In this document: piece by piece, positions 38,471 through 50,280 of the stretch
How the letters are laid out: each line of letters begins with the position of its first letter
Position numbering within the stretch: position 1 is the stretch's first letter
Source: Sindora glabra
Taxonomy: Eukaryota; Streptophyta; Magnoliopsida; Fabales; Fabaceae
DNA length: 64,000 bases
Direction of reading: 5' to 3'
Assembly: GCA_020226215.1 (NCBI GenBank)
Contig: CM035236.1
Coordinates: 51,583,057-51,647,056, forward strand
Made by a program: the position numbers and the translations under genes
The notes under the pieces: model-generated
The model's database searches: none
Seen by the model: the letters and a program-made list of their open reading frames with translations, nothing else
What the model was told of the DNA's origin: nothing

Positions 38471-39590
38471 GTAACATTTCCAACCAATTAATAGTATTTT
38501 TCCCATTCTAATTTATATGCCTTTTATTTTAAAATTTAATTTGTTTATTTATATAGTGAATTGGAGAAAAATTAGCATTAAAATTAGGGGGTTCTGAAAC
38601 TGAACAATTTCGCTAATGAAATGCTTTAAAGTAAAAATGTATAGTTTTCACCAAATAGGAAAAATTTCATGTTTAACAACATACATGCTTTCTGCACGTA
38701 TTTTTCTATAAAAAAAAGGGGGTAACTTTTATTGCTGTGAGAAAACTATTACAGAAACATATATTTTGAGACACGTCAAAATAATTTTTTTTAGAATTAT
38801 GATTATCTTTAAGGACTTATCTTCGAGTATGTGCGTTATTCTTATAATTTACTCTTACACCATCACATTAATTTCACTGCTAATTTCATTGTTGATTTTG
38901 TTGAAATGTCGTTATTAGTCCTCTAATTTCACAGTTTAGGAAGAAAGTGGCAACATGGTAAAAATGGCGTTGTCTCCTAATTTTTTCAAATGAAATAGTA
39001 TGGCAAATTTGGAGCTTTCAAATCTTTATTCTTCTGATAAAAAGGTTGGGGAACGGTGTCGTTCTTTTTTTTCAAGTTTGTGGTCAATTTGTGATTTAAC
39101 ATGTTCGTCGGGTACTTAACATGTTAACTAGGGATGGAGATCCTCTTCTCCTAAAAAAATGTTAGAGACAAATTTTGAAAAGAGATAGATATATAATATT
39201 TTTCTTTGAAATTGAGAGTTTTAGTAAAAAAAAAAAAAATGGACCCTAAAAGAATTTATTTTTATTTTTCTAACAATAACCGAAAGAGAAAAAAGAGAAT
39301 TCAAATCTTTTAAACAAGCATCTTCTTTAAATTATAGCAAAATAAGATGAATGGAAGGACTATTTTATCTATACAACACAAAATTAAGGAATTATTGTCA
39401 GAACCATATGAAATTAAGGGATTACCAATGACACTAATAAAATCAATGATGAAATTAAAAGCGAAAGACTATTTGTAAGAGTAAATTATTGATTTTATTA
39501 ATAAAATAATTTTTGTTTGGATTCTCTACTCTCAAAATTTATTTCAAAAGAGAACATCTAATATCAATTTCTTTGTTGCTTCGGATGCAG
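38471..39590 (+). other. probable 3'-UTR intron of LPR copy 1
   Basis: After the stop codon at 38440, CAAG|GTAACA (38471) is a plausible donor and TTCGGATGCAG (ending 39590) a strong acceptor. The sequence between them is A+T-rich and contains an inverted repeat, while the flanks are not. A poly(A) signal lies 167 bp past the acceptor. Needs transcript support. Confidence 0.45.
38846..39488. mobile_element. inverted-repeat element inside the probable 3'-UTR intron
   Basis: The left arm (ATTTACTCTTACACC.. ATTTCATTGTTGATTTTGTT.. CCTCTAATTTCA) pairs with the right arm (TGAAATTAAGGGATT.. AAAATCAATGATGAAATTAA.. GTAAGAGTAAAT). Arms are about 80 bp, imperfect. No ORF. Confidence 0.5.
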
Positions 39591-39756
39591 GATCATGGTT
39601 TTTAGTGGGGCCTGGAATTATTTTGAAGAAAAAACAGTAAGCAAGATGAGAGGCAGTTAGCTATGTTTAGGCGATTCATATGTAAAATGATAGGGAGGGA
39701 GGCAGCTTTTGTGTAGATTCCAAAATCATGAAGAGTAAGCCTGTACCTAGATGTGT

Positions 39757-39762
39757 AATAAA
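39757..39762 (+). terminator. AATAAA polyadenylation signal, LPR copy 1
   Basis: The first canonical AATAAA downstream of the probable 3'-UTR acceptor, in non-repetitive sequence of balanced composition. It likely marks the 3' end of the transcript near 39780-39800. Confidence 0.5.
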
Positions 39763-39884
39763 GATTGGCTAGTGCTGGGTGATCCAATAAGAAAAAGGAT
39801 AATAGTAATTATTTAGGAGGAATATGAATTAGAATGTATCCTAAAAAGGGATGTTACCTACTATATATTGGAAGATTAGGGCTT

Positions 39885-40232
39885 ATGGCTAAAGGTTCAA
39901 TCGTCTTCAAAATCTTCGAAAGTTTTAAGTCGATTAGCTCATGTCACAACTATTGTTTTATGAGCTTTGTCATCTTATATTTTGAATGTTCTAGTTTTGG
40001 GACTTGTCATATTTTTCTTATAAAATGTGTTTCTACAATGAGTTATGGGTTTTTTGTGTTATGGCTAAAAGGTCAATCGTCTTCAAAGGTTTTAAGTCGA
40101 TTAACTCATGTCACAACTATTGTTTTATGAGCTTGTCATCTTATATATTTTGAATGTTCTAGTTTTGGGACTTGTCATATTTTTCTTATAAAATGTGTTT
40201 CTACAATGAGTTATGGGTTTTTTTGTGTTATT
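39885..40232 (+). repeat. recent 176-bp tandem duplication just downstream of LPR copy 1
   Basis: Unit 1 starts at 39885 and unit 2 at 40061, each beginning ATGGCTAAA(A)GGTTCAATCG or a close variant and running to GTTATGGGTTTTTTGTGTT. Only a handful of small indels and substitutions separate them. Open frames here are artefacts of the repeat. From 40233 to 40958 nothing was recognised apart from an A-run near 40409. Confidence 0.9.
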
Positions 40233-40958
40233 GTTCCCTCACATAAAAAGAATTACAATGAATTAGTATTACTAAATAAATTCAATAGTAGTAAAAGAAG
40301 CTATTTATAGATGTAATTCTCATACATGTTCAGTAATTATGTAAGAATGATGCTGTAAAGTTTCTAAAAGTGTCTTAATTTTCTTCTAATCAAGCACTTT
40401 TATTGCCAAAAAAAAAAAAAAAACTTAGACGTAAATGTATTTAAACAAATCAAGCATAAGTGCCGTTTTTAAGCACTTCTTTGAAGGGATAAATTATATC
40501 TTAAATTTAAATGTGTAGTGTTATTTGTGTTGCACATTGTGTTATATTTCAAAAGATCAAGTCTCATATCAATTAAGTTAGACTTTAAAAGAGAGTTTTT
40601 ATATGAGACCCCTCTTTAAAAAAGAGTATCAAGAAAAAAAAAGTAGCAAGCTTACATGCATGAAATGGGTCAAAGCAAGTGTAAACAATGAATTACATGC
40701 AAACAACATACGGGAATTGGCTCAAGTTCATTTTTGTAAAATAAAAAAATTTTATTTTACAAAATCTTATATTTATTTGTAAAACCAAAATTTAGCTCCG
40801 TTAAAAATCTAAATTGCATCTAGATTTTTCTCCAAGATTTATTTCCAATATTTTTATTTCAAAGTTTATATTCCAACGTTTAGCAATTCCAATGTTTAGT
40901 AGTTTTAATATTTTTCTGGAAAGTTTTATTACAGCCTAAAATTAGTGTATCATTTTTC

Positions 40959-41535
40959 TTATTTTCACATAACATAACTTGAATAACTCTCTCTGATAAA
41001 TTCCTTTCTCACCTTAATTATTTCTTCTCCTTACTGGGTTACATTTCCTACTATTTGCTTTATATTCTAATTGTGTATTTTTAGGATAGACAAATCTATT
41101 GAATTTTAAAGGAATTGCCGATTCAAATTCTGCACAAGAGGTTTGAATAATTTCTTGAAGACAATGACCTATATCATGTTTCAAACTATGCAACCACTTT
41201 TATTAATACTTATTTTTACACAATATAACTCGAATAATTCTCTTTGATAAATTTTTTTCTCACCTTGATTATTTCTCCTCTTTGGTGGGTTACATTTCCT
41301 ACTACTTGCTTCCCATTTTAATTGTGCATTTTTAGTATGGACAAATCTATTAAATCTTGAAGGAATTGCTAATTTAAACTCTGCACAAGAATTTGAATAA
41401 TTCTTTAAAGATAATGACTTATATTATGGTGCTGTCTATGGTGCCCATATGAGTTCCAAGCTCATAGAAGCACCATAAAATTTGCCCGTATATCATGCCT
41501 CAAATTACACAACCATTTTTATTAACAATCTCTCC
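40959..41535 (+). repeat. older tandem duplication (about 250 bp) with a small insertion in unit 2
   Basis: Unit 1 (about 40959-41209) and unit 2 (about 41210-41535) share GATAAATT..TTTCTCACCTT, GGGTTACATTTCCTACTA, GACAAATCTATT, AAGGAATTGC, CTGCACAAGA and CAACCA(C/T)TTTTATTAA. Unit 2 carries an extra 70 bp or so whose core is bounded by TATGGTGCT (41425-41433) and AGCACCATA (41469-41477), a perfect 9-bp inverted repeat. From 41536 to 42130 nothing was recognised. Confidence 0.8.
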
Positions 41536-42129
41536 TCCCAATAATGATACTACACGAGGGTGCTATATCAGTTTTATATTGCTAATAAGCATACAAGTGG
41601 CCAGAAATTTTTGACAGAAGAAATAATAAGTGTCAAATAAAAATGGGCTAATGCGTGCCGGAGAATATGTGATGTTGAAGTTGAAATTATTAACCACTGT
41701 TAGGACTAGCAGTTCACATGGTCCAGAATGGTCCGTGGCTATTCTAATGTAAAGACTAGCCTTTACTAAACATGAGAAATAGTGGGGCAACGTAGCATAA
41801 ATATGTGGCCAAAAATGTCTTTATAATTAAATGAGATATGAAACAAGACTTTTAACTTCATGGCTTTCAACGCATTTAAGTAATAATTTTGTTTTCTAAT
41901 TTTTGAGTTTATCTTCATAATTTCTTTGTCATGCACATGGCTAAGTATAAACCTTTCGAAATTGTAAAATACAAAAAGCTTAGCCCACTAAATGGTTAAT
42001 AGTTCTCAAGAGACATGTACACAGCCTAAGAAGACCGCAGGCATTTTTTTGGTGTTTGATTAAGCTTTATAATTAATTCATTCAATAAGCATGTTATTTG
42101 TCATTAAAAAAAAAAAGAAAGTTGCCAAT

Positions 42130-42315
42130 AATCTTGTATGAATATAATAGTATGTATAACCTAATTAAAAGGAAGATACATCGAAGGTAATAGAACAAAA
42201 CAAGAATGGTAATATAAATATTTAGCAAATTCATTTGAGTAATAATCTAATTGATTTATTTACCACGTTACTTCTTACTACAATTAGATCATGTCAATTC
42301 AAATATCTAAAAAGT
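42130..42315 (+). pseudogene. copia polyprotein C-terminal remnant before the 42.3-kb LTR
   Basis: Broken frames read like the end of a copia RNase H domain (LYE-NSMYNLIKRKIHR, then NNLIDLFTTLLLTT, comparable to the usual NLADLFTKSLPT). It sits directly before an LTR, as expected for the 3' end of an element. Confidence 0.45.
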
Positions 42316-42334
42316 GATATTATAATGAGGGAGA

Positions 42335-42725
42335 GTTAATATGCAATATACTTTTTTTTCTTTAACCAAAGTTTTGTCCCATAGTATTTTCCTGATAAGG
42401 TTTTTAATAAGATAATATCTCATTATGTATTACAATATAAAGTATTCATTTATATAATGGACATCCAATGGGAAGTATTATGAATAATTATAATTAAATG
42501 TGAATATCCATAATTTACATGAATATTTTATCCTTTATTATTAATTTTTTTTATTATGATTAATTATTAGATTTCAATTCTCTCTATAAACTTTTATTAT
42601 AAAATTACAATGTTTGATCAATCTGCTTCATAATTATAAGTTGTATGATTCATTTTGGAGATAGTTGAATTAAAATTTCTTGTCCTCTCATTATTCTTCT
42701 TCATATATTTCTCTAGTATTGAGCA
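42335..42725 (+). mobile_element. Ty1/copia LTR (first of two related LTRs)
   Basis: After GAGGGAGAG comes TTAATATGCAATATAC, then CTTTAACCAAAGTTTTGTCC, GATAAGGTTTTTAAT, ATGTATTACAATATAA, ATATAATGGACATCCAAT and an end TTTCTCTAGTATTGAGCA. The LTR at 54.2 kb has the same motifs in the same order and orientation, diverged. Confidence 0.65.
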
Positions 42726-42835
42726 TTTTTTATAGCCTAAGGATCAAATAAATAAAATGACCTTGTTAAGGAATTAAATACTCTTGAAAAAATTTGAAAT
42801 ATAATAACAAATAAACTTCTGGAAGATGTTCAAGT

Positions 42836-43000
42836 ACTTGAAATATTATGGAAATAAAGAGATTTCAATTGATTATATCTCCAATGAGAAAGATTGAAAA
42901 AGGATATGGTTGTCAATAAAGTTTATTATTATAAATAATGTAGGTCTTAAAATTATAAAAGATAATTATTAGTGAAGATCTTGAAGTTATGGAATGATGA
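42836..43000 (+). pseudogene. copia polyprotein fragment downstream of the first LTR
   Basis: A frame reading NKEISIDYISNEKD-KRIWLS, then NNVGLKIIKDN, resembles the segment just before the reverse transcriptase in copia polyproteins. Stops interrupt it. If right, the first LTR is a 5' LTR whose partner is at 54.2 kb. The remainder to 43794 is A+T-rich and unassigned. Confidence 0.35.
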
Positions 43001-44342
43001 TATACAATTATTGACAAAAAGAAAAGAAAAAAGACGTAATTTAGACATAAATGCAAATTTTAAATGTAATTGGAAAGTGGTAAAACATCCATAAGGTATC
43101 AAATCAATGAAACACGTCAGAGTGTAAAACTAATAAGGTATAAATATATAATTGTACTAAGTAAATAAGAAAATTAAAGCTACAAAAAGAAATGTGATTT
43201 ATAATACAAAAGTTTTTACAATAATTGTCAATGGATGCAAGAAAGATTCATTTGTTTGTGGTGGATATAGATTTTTCTTATAATATATCAATACTTGATA
43301 TGTATTTGGTAGATTTAATTATATCTTATGTCATATGTAATAATGATCATAATCAATGGCGAAGGGTGAGATAAATTATAGAGGGGACCAAAGTTTTTTT
43401 TAATTAAAATACAATAAACTTAATAATAATTAAATAATTAAAATATTCATATAGAATAAAAATTAAAAAAAGTAAAGTATAACAATAAATAATTAAAATA
43501 GACATTTATGATTTATATCATCTACATTTAAAAAAGTATCTATAACTATTAACTTTTGTAAAATTAATAAAAATTTGATTGCTATCATATCATATATAAA
43601 TTATTTTTTCTATATTTAATTATCATATTAACTTTCAATAAAATCAAATGTCAATTGAAATAGTTGAAACTTATATACTAGACACTGCATGTTTTTTATT
43701 TCAAAATTGATTTTGTCCTAATAAAGTCCTTCTAATTCATTGGTTACCACTCTTATATAATTGAAAAAGAGAAAGTTAAAGTAATTATTATTTATCTATA
43801 TCTATATATTATTTATTAATCATTATATTTTTTAATTTCTAATATGACAAATGTCATTGTTACAATTTATCATATGTCAATTTGTCATTTTTTTAATAAA
43901 AAGTTAAATTTTCATTTCTTCTCTAACTAAAAGATAAATTACAAAATAAAAAAATATTTCTTGCATTTATTAATCACTAACAATAAGTAATAAATATAAA
44001 GTTAATGATTACTTTTTTTATTCATCCTTTCAATATTAAGTTAATTTTTAATAAAAATTTGAATTGAAAATTGAATATCTATATCTATCTATAATTATAA
44101 TTCACAACTATTTATTTATTTTATTCTCATAAAAATCTTCCTAAATTACATTTATGTTTTACTTTTTTCCTCTCTACCTCAAAGCCATCATTTTATCTAA
44201 GATGAATACTTTTGTCTTCATCATGTAAGTTCATAATTATTTAGTTATTTTATTCTTATAAAAAATATTTTATTCTCACAAAAAACTCTTCAATTATATT
44301 TAAACTTTATTTCTTTTCTCTCTTCACCTTGGACCACTTTAA

Positions 44343-44545
44343 GATGACGTTTGGTTCACGGAATCTTACATTCCTAAGAAAGTATACATTCCTAGGAATG
44401 TGATTCCTAGAAATTTAATTAATAGAAATGTAATATTCCTATGTTTGGTTCACTATAAACTTTCTTGAGAATATTTTGTTATATTTCTAAATATATTATA
44501 TTACCATGTTTAGTTCATATTTGATATTATTGGGAATGTAATAAG

Positions 44546-44602
<57 letters not shown>

Positions 44603-45742
44603 CATCTAAAAATTTATTAATATATTTATATAAGTATTTTACACTTTATTATATTTTAATGTTTAATGTATTATATTTTTATATATTATACTTTGTTATA
44701 TTTTAATGTTTTATATTTATTATTATAATTATTAGTATTATTATTATTAGATCAATTTTCAAAATGAAGTGAACATAATTTATTCAATTTATTATCATAA
44801 TATTAAATATACTTGGTATTTATTTTTTATAAAATTATAAAATTTCATAATTAAATTATTTTTATAATTATATTTCATAGTGATATTAAATTTTATATTA
44901 TAATTTTTTTAATATAAGAATATTATTATTTTATATTTTTATATATAAATATGCCTTTTAAAAAAAACTCCAAGCCTATTGTATTATTTTTTAATAAAAA
45001 ACTCATATGTATATATAATTATATTTAAAAAATCTTTCAAATATTAGGAACAACAATAAAAAAATTATAGTTAAAAATTAATGTTATTATATTTTTCAAT
45101 AATAAAAATATTTTAAAATAAAGAGATAGTTATTTTTTAATTTAAATTAAAAATTATTTCATAAAGTGATAAATAAGAAAAATAATTAAATGTGAGAATA
45201 ATTTTATTCTTTTATCCTTTTTCTAATATAAGAATATTATTGTTTTATATTTTTATATATAAATATGCCTTTAAAAAAAACTCCAACCCTATCATATTAT
45301 TTTTTAATAAAAAGCTCATATGTATATATAATTATATTAAAAAAATATTTTAAATATTACGAAAAACAATAAAAAAGAAATTATAGTTAAAAAATTAATG
45401 TTATTATATTTTTTAATAATAAAAAATATTTTAAAATAAATTGATAATTATTTTTCAATTTAAATTTAAAATTATTTGATAAAGTGATAAAAAAATAAAT
45501 AAAGTGATAAAGTGATAAATTCTGTCCTTTTATTTTGGCATCAGAATTTTAATGTCATGAGAATCTGAGATTCCCACCTCCCCCCATGAGAATATTTTGG
45601 GGGAAAGTTAGGCCAAAAATATTCCTGGGAATGTGACATTTTCGGATATTTTTTTTCAAATTTTGAATTAAACATGGAAATGTAATATTTCCCTACAACA
45701 TTCTCAAGAATGTTAAAAATATTCCGTGAACTAAATGCCACA
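44343..45742. mobile_element. 1.4-kb PIF/Harbinger-like non-autonomous element
   Basis: The element interrupts Helitron unit 1; units 2 and 3 lack it and give the empty site. The ends are inverted repeats, GACGTTTGGTTCACGGAAT on the left and ATTCCGTGAACTAAATGCC on the right. TAA is duplicated at both sides (44340-44342 and 45743-45745), the 3-bp target duplication typical of this superfamily. Inside, about 280 bp is tandemly duplicated with a period of 324 bp (from 44911 and 45235). No transposase. Contains an (AT)n run (44549-44601). Confidence 0.75.
44549..44601. repeat. (AT)n microsatellite
   Basis: About 26 AT units inside the Harbinger-like insertion. A shorter (AT)n run lies at 46206-46229 in the Helitron unit. 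Confidence 0.97.
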
Positions 45743-47761
45743 TAAAGTCATTGTCTTCTCTGAGATAAGAGTTTTTATCTTCATTTTCAATATCTATAAG
45801 TATTCTCCTATTATTTTTGACTTTTTGCAATTACTCAACCAAAGTTCCTATTATGTAAATTCATTTTTATGATTTCTTTTACTTCTTTTTTATATTATTG
45901 TTATTGCAATTTGATTTTTTTTTAATTATGAGTGCTTTATTTCATTGGATTTTTACTTTTCAAGAAAAAGTTTATAACTTAATCAATTCTCATTAATTTG
46001 ATAGATTTTTTATGTGTAAAACTGTAAAATCACACATTTTTATGTAGTTTATATATTTTATTTCATTAGATAAATTTTTTGACTATTTCATATTATTCAA
46101 CATAAAAGCATAATTTTAGAAAAAATCATGAAAAGAGGAGAACTACCATATGAATTATAGATTATCAGTTATGAAATTTATAAATATTTAATTGATAATA
46201 TATTTATATATATATATATATATATATATCATTTTTGTTACTTTATATTTATATGAAAATATTAAGATTAACAAATATAATATTTTCTATTTTGAAATTT
46301 GAAAGTTATTTTATCTATATTTTCATCTAATTTTATTTAAAATTTTTCTATTTTTTATCTTTATTTAATTTAATTATAAATTTTTTATCCTTATTTTCAT
46401 CTTATTTTATATCCAATTTAAAATTTATAAACGTTCATTTATAATGCATTTTTTCTTTATTTTCATTTGATAAAATCACCTTTTGTTTCTATAAACAAAT
46501 GAACAATCCCACTTGCACTTATCTCTCATCTTTAAATGACATATATCATTAAATACCTTAATAATTCATCCTCATGGATTCTCACTATAGTAATTATAAA
46601 TTTATTTTTTCATTTCACAATCTAACTAATTATTTTTTTATTATTGTATTCCTATGTAATTATATTGTTTCTCTCACCTTTTTTTGTACCCTTAACATAT
46701 TTTTCTTAACCTTCAATTAAGGGGTAGATCAATTTTTCTTTTAAAAATTCATTATCCACTACACACTTTTTATTTATTTAATATTTTATATTTTATATTA
46801 TATTATGGAAAAATAATTTTATTATAATAAAATTTTTAGAAAATACTAAATATAAATTAATCATTGGTGTTTTTCAACCCAAAGTTATTTCCTTCTTTTA
46901 TATGAATTAAAAAAATATAAAATATTTGACATCAAAATATTGAATTTTAGTCCACTTGTATATTGTAATTTATGGATTTTAATTTATTACTTATAAAATT
47001 TTATTTTATGTTGTAGTGCAATACATACAAAAATATATTGCCATTACTAAAAAATTCATTCTTCTCAAAAATTATATTATTAAATATTAATATTAATGAT
47101 GATAATTATATTAAAAATAATATCTAATTAATGTAATGCTTGAATTCAAAATCAACTTTTTTGGTAAAATAAATTCAAAATTAATTATCTACTTAAATGT
47201 TGAGTAAAATGAATGGAGAGATGGCTTTTTTTCCCTTAATTTTTTTAAATTTTTTTATTTGATATCTTTTCTTTCAAATATCTTAGAGTTAGAGAGATGA
47301 CTTTTTTTCTTAAATTTGTTAGCTATATATTAATTAATTTTTTTATCTAATCCTATTTATAAATAATTAATATAATTATAATATTATAGTTTTAAAATAA
47401 ATATTCATTCATAATATGAAATTATTACTTTTAAAAAATTATGTTATAATGTAACATGATAAATAAAAAATATATTGCCATTAAAAATATTTTATTGTAA
47501 ATCATATTATTAAATATTAATATTAATGATAATAATTATATTAAAAAAATAATATTTAATTAATATAATATTTGAATTCAATATCAATCACTTACTTAAA
47601 TGTTAAGTAAAATTAGTAGAGAAATGACTTTTTCTTAAAGTTATTAGTTATATATTAATAAAAAATTTCTTTAATCCTCTATATAAATAATTAATATATA
47701 AGTATAATATTATATTATTAAAATAAATATTTATTCATGCAATGCACGGGTGACTAGCTAG

Positions 47762-50280
47762 TATTATACATTAATTGTGACATTTTTTAACTTTTATTAT
47801 AACAAGTGTCATTCTTATAATTTGCATTTTGTTAGTTTGCCATTTTTTCAATAAAAAGTTAATTTTTTATTTCTTCTTTAGTTAAAATATAAATTATGAA
47901 ATAAAAAAGTAATTTTCTTACATTTATTAATAACCAACAATAAATAATAAATATAAAGTCACTTATTGCTTCTTTCATTTATTATTTTACAACTACCTAT
48001 TTTTTTCATTCTCATAAAATTTTTCTCAAATTATATTTATGTTTTACTTTTTTTGTTTCTACTTTCAGCATTTCAAAGTCATCATTTATCCAAGATAAAA
48101 GATTTTATTTCTATCTTTAATATTTATAAGTTCATAATTACTTAATTATTTCATTATCATAAAAATTATTTTATTCTAATAAAAACTCCCTAAATTATAT
48201 TTAAGTTTTATTTTATTTCTCTCTTCACCTTTAATACTTTAAAGTTGTTATCTTTTTTTATATGAGAGTTTTTATCTTCATCTTCAATGTTTGTAAGTAT
48301 TATCTCTTATTAATTTTGACCTTTCACAATTGCTTAATCCAAAGTTTTTATCATATAAATTCATTTTTATAATTTCTTTTACTTCTTTTTTATGCTATTG
48401 TTGTCATAGTTTTATTTTATTTTTGTTATGAGTATTTTATTTCATTGAATTTTTGTTTTCCAAGAAAAAATTTATAACTCAATCAATTCTTATTAATTTG
48501 ATGGATTCTTGATGTGTAAAATTGTAAAATCATATATTTTTATTCACTTTTATTTTATTTTATTAGATAAATTTTTTTACTATTTTACACTATTTAATAA
48601 GAAAAGTATAATTTTAGAGAAAATTATGGCAAGAGGAGAATTGCCACATGAATGTATGGATTATCACTTATAAAATTTACAAATTTACAGTTAACAATAT
48701 GTATGTATATATTATTTTTTATTATCTTAAATTTGTATAAAAATATTAAGATTAAAAAATAAAATATTTTCTATTTTAAAATTTAAAAATTATTTTATCT
48801 CTATCTTCATCTAATTTTATTTAAAAAAAATTTTTATTTTTATTTAATTAAAATTTTTTATTCTTATCTTTATCGCATTTATATCTAATTTAAAATTTAC
48901 AAAATTTTATTTATAATATATTTTCTCTATATTTTCATTTGATAAAATCACTTTTTACCTCCATAAATAAATAAACAATCCCACTTGCCCTCATTTCTCA
49001 TTTGTTAAATGACATTTGTTACTAAATACCTTAATAGTACATCTTCATTTAGTGGATTCTCATTATAATAATTTTAAATTTAGTTTTTTATTTCACAATT
49101 TAAGTAATTATTTCTTTTTTATTATTATAATCCAAAATAATTATGTTATTCTCTCACTTTTTTTCTTTTGTGTCCCTAACATATTTTTCTTAAACTTCAA
49201 TTAAGGAGTAGATTAATTTTTCTTCTAAAAACTCATTACCCACTACACACTTTTATTTGTTTAGTATTTTATATTTTATATTATATTATGAAGAAGGAAC
49301 TTTATTATAATACAACTTTTAGAAAATACTAAATATAATTTAATCATTGGTATTTTCCAACCAAAAACTATTTCTTTCTTTCATGCGAATTAAAAAAATT
49401 AAAATATTTGATATCAAAATATTAAATTTTAGTCCACTTGTATGTCGTAATTTATGAATTTTAATTTATTACTTATAAAAATGCATTTTATGCTATAACA
49501 TAATAAATACAAAATATATTGCCATTGCTAAAAAAATTCATTCTTATCATAAATTATGTTATTAAATATTAATATTAATTATAATAATTATTTTAAAAAT
49601 GATATCTAATTAATGTAATGTTTGAATTCAAAATCAACTTTTTTAGTAAAATAAATTGAAAATTAATTACTTAATTGAATATTGAGTAAAATGAATGGAG
49701 AGATAACTTTTTTTTCTCCCTTAATTTTTTTTTCAAAATTTCTTTTATTTAATATTTCAAAATTTCTTTTATTTAATATCTTAAATTTGAAATATCTTAA
49801 AATTGGAGAAATGACTTTTTTCCCTTAAAGTTGCTAGCTATACATCAATCAATTTTTTCATCTAATTTTCTTTGTAAATAATTAATATAATTACAATATT
49901 ATACTATTAAAATAAATATTCATTAGTAATATGAAATTACTGCTTTCAAAAATTTATTTTATATTGTAACATGATAAATAAAAAATATATTGCCATTAAA
50001 AATATTTTTGTCATAAATCATATTATTAAATATTAATATTAATGATAATAATTATATTAAAAATTAATATTTAATTAATACAATATTTGAATTCAAAATT
50101 GGTTACTTACTTAAATGTTAAGTAAAATTAGTGGAGAAATGACTTTTTTTTTCTTAAAGTTATTAGCTATATATTAATTAAATTTTTCTTTAATCTTTTG
50201 TATAAATAATTAATATATCATTATCATATTATATTATAGAAATAAATTTTCATTTGCATAATCCACGAGTGATTAGTTAG
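47762..50280 (+). mobile_element. Helitron-like unit 2 of 3 (2.52 kb)
   Basis: Starts directly at the end of unit 1 and follows it in order from start to end (TTTGCCATTTTTTCAATAAA near the start, the ACAATCCCACTTGC block in the middle, the doubled TATTGCCATT segment at about 49512 and 49982), ending CACGAGTGATTAGTTAG. The 49016-49204 open frame is a low-complexity artefact. Confidence 0.7.

Larger units (their letters stand above)
43795..47761 (+). mobile_element. Helitron-like unit 1 of 3, interrupted by a Harbinger-like insertion
   Basis: Begins TCTATATCTATATATT after an A and ends GCACGGGTGACTAGCTAG before a T, fitting the Helitron pattern (5' TC, 3' CTRR, insertion between A and T), with a degenerate CATGC-A-ATGCACG hairpin near the 3' end. 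Without the insertion it is about 2.57 kb, like units 2 and 3. No Rep/helicase coding is visible, so it is non-autonomous. Near its 3' end a segment of about 250 bp occurs twice (from about 47028 and 47466), each starting AAAATATATTGCCATTA. Confidence 0.6.

Noticed and set aside
43368..43410. Stretch like the plant transposon end motif (GGCGAAGG..GAGGGGACC)
   Set aside because: Too short and mutated, and no matching opposite terminus found.
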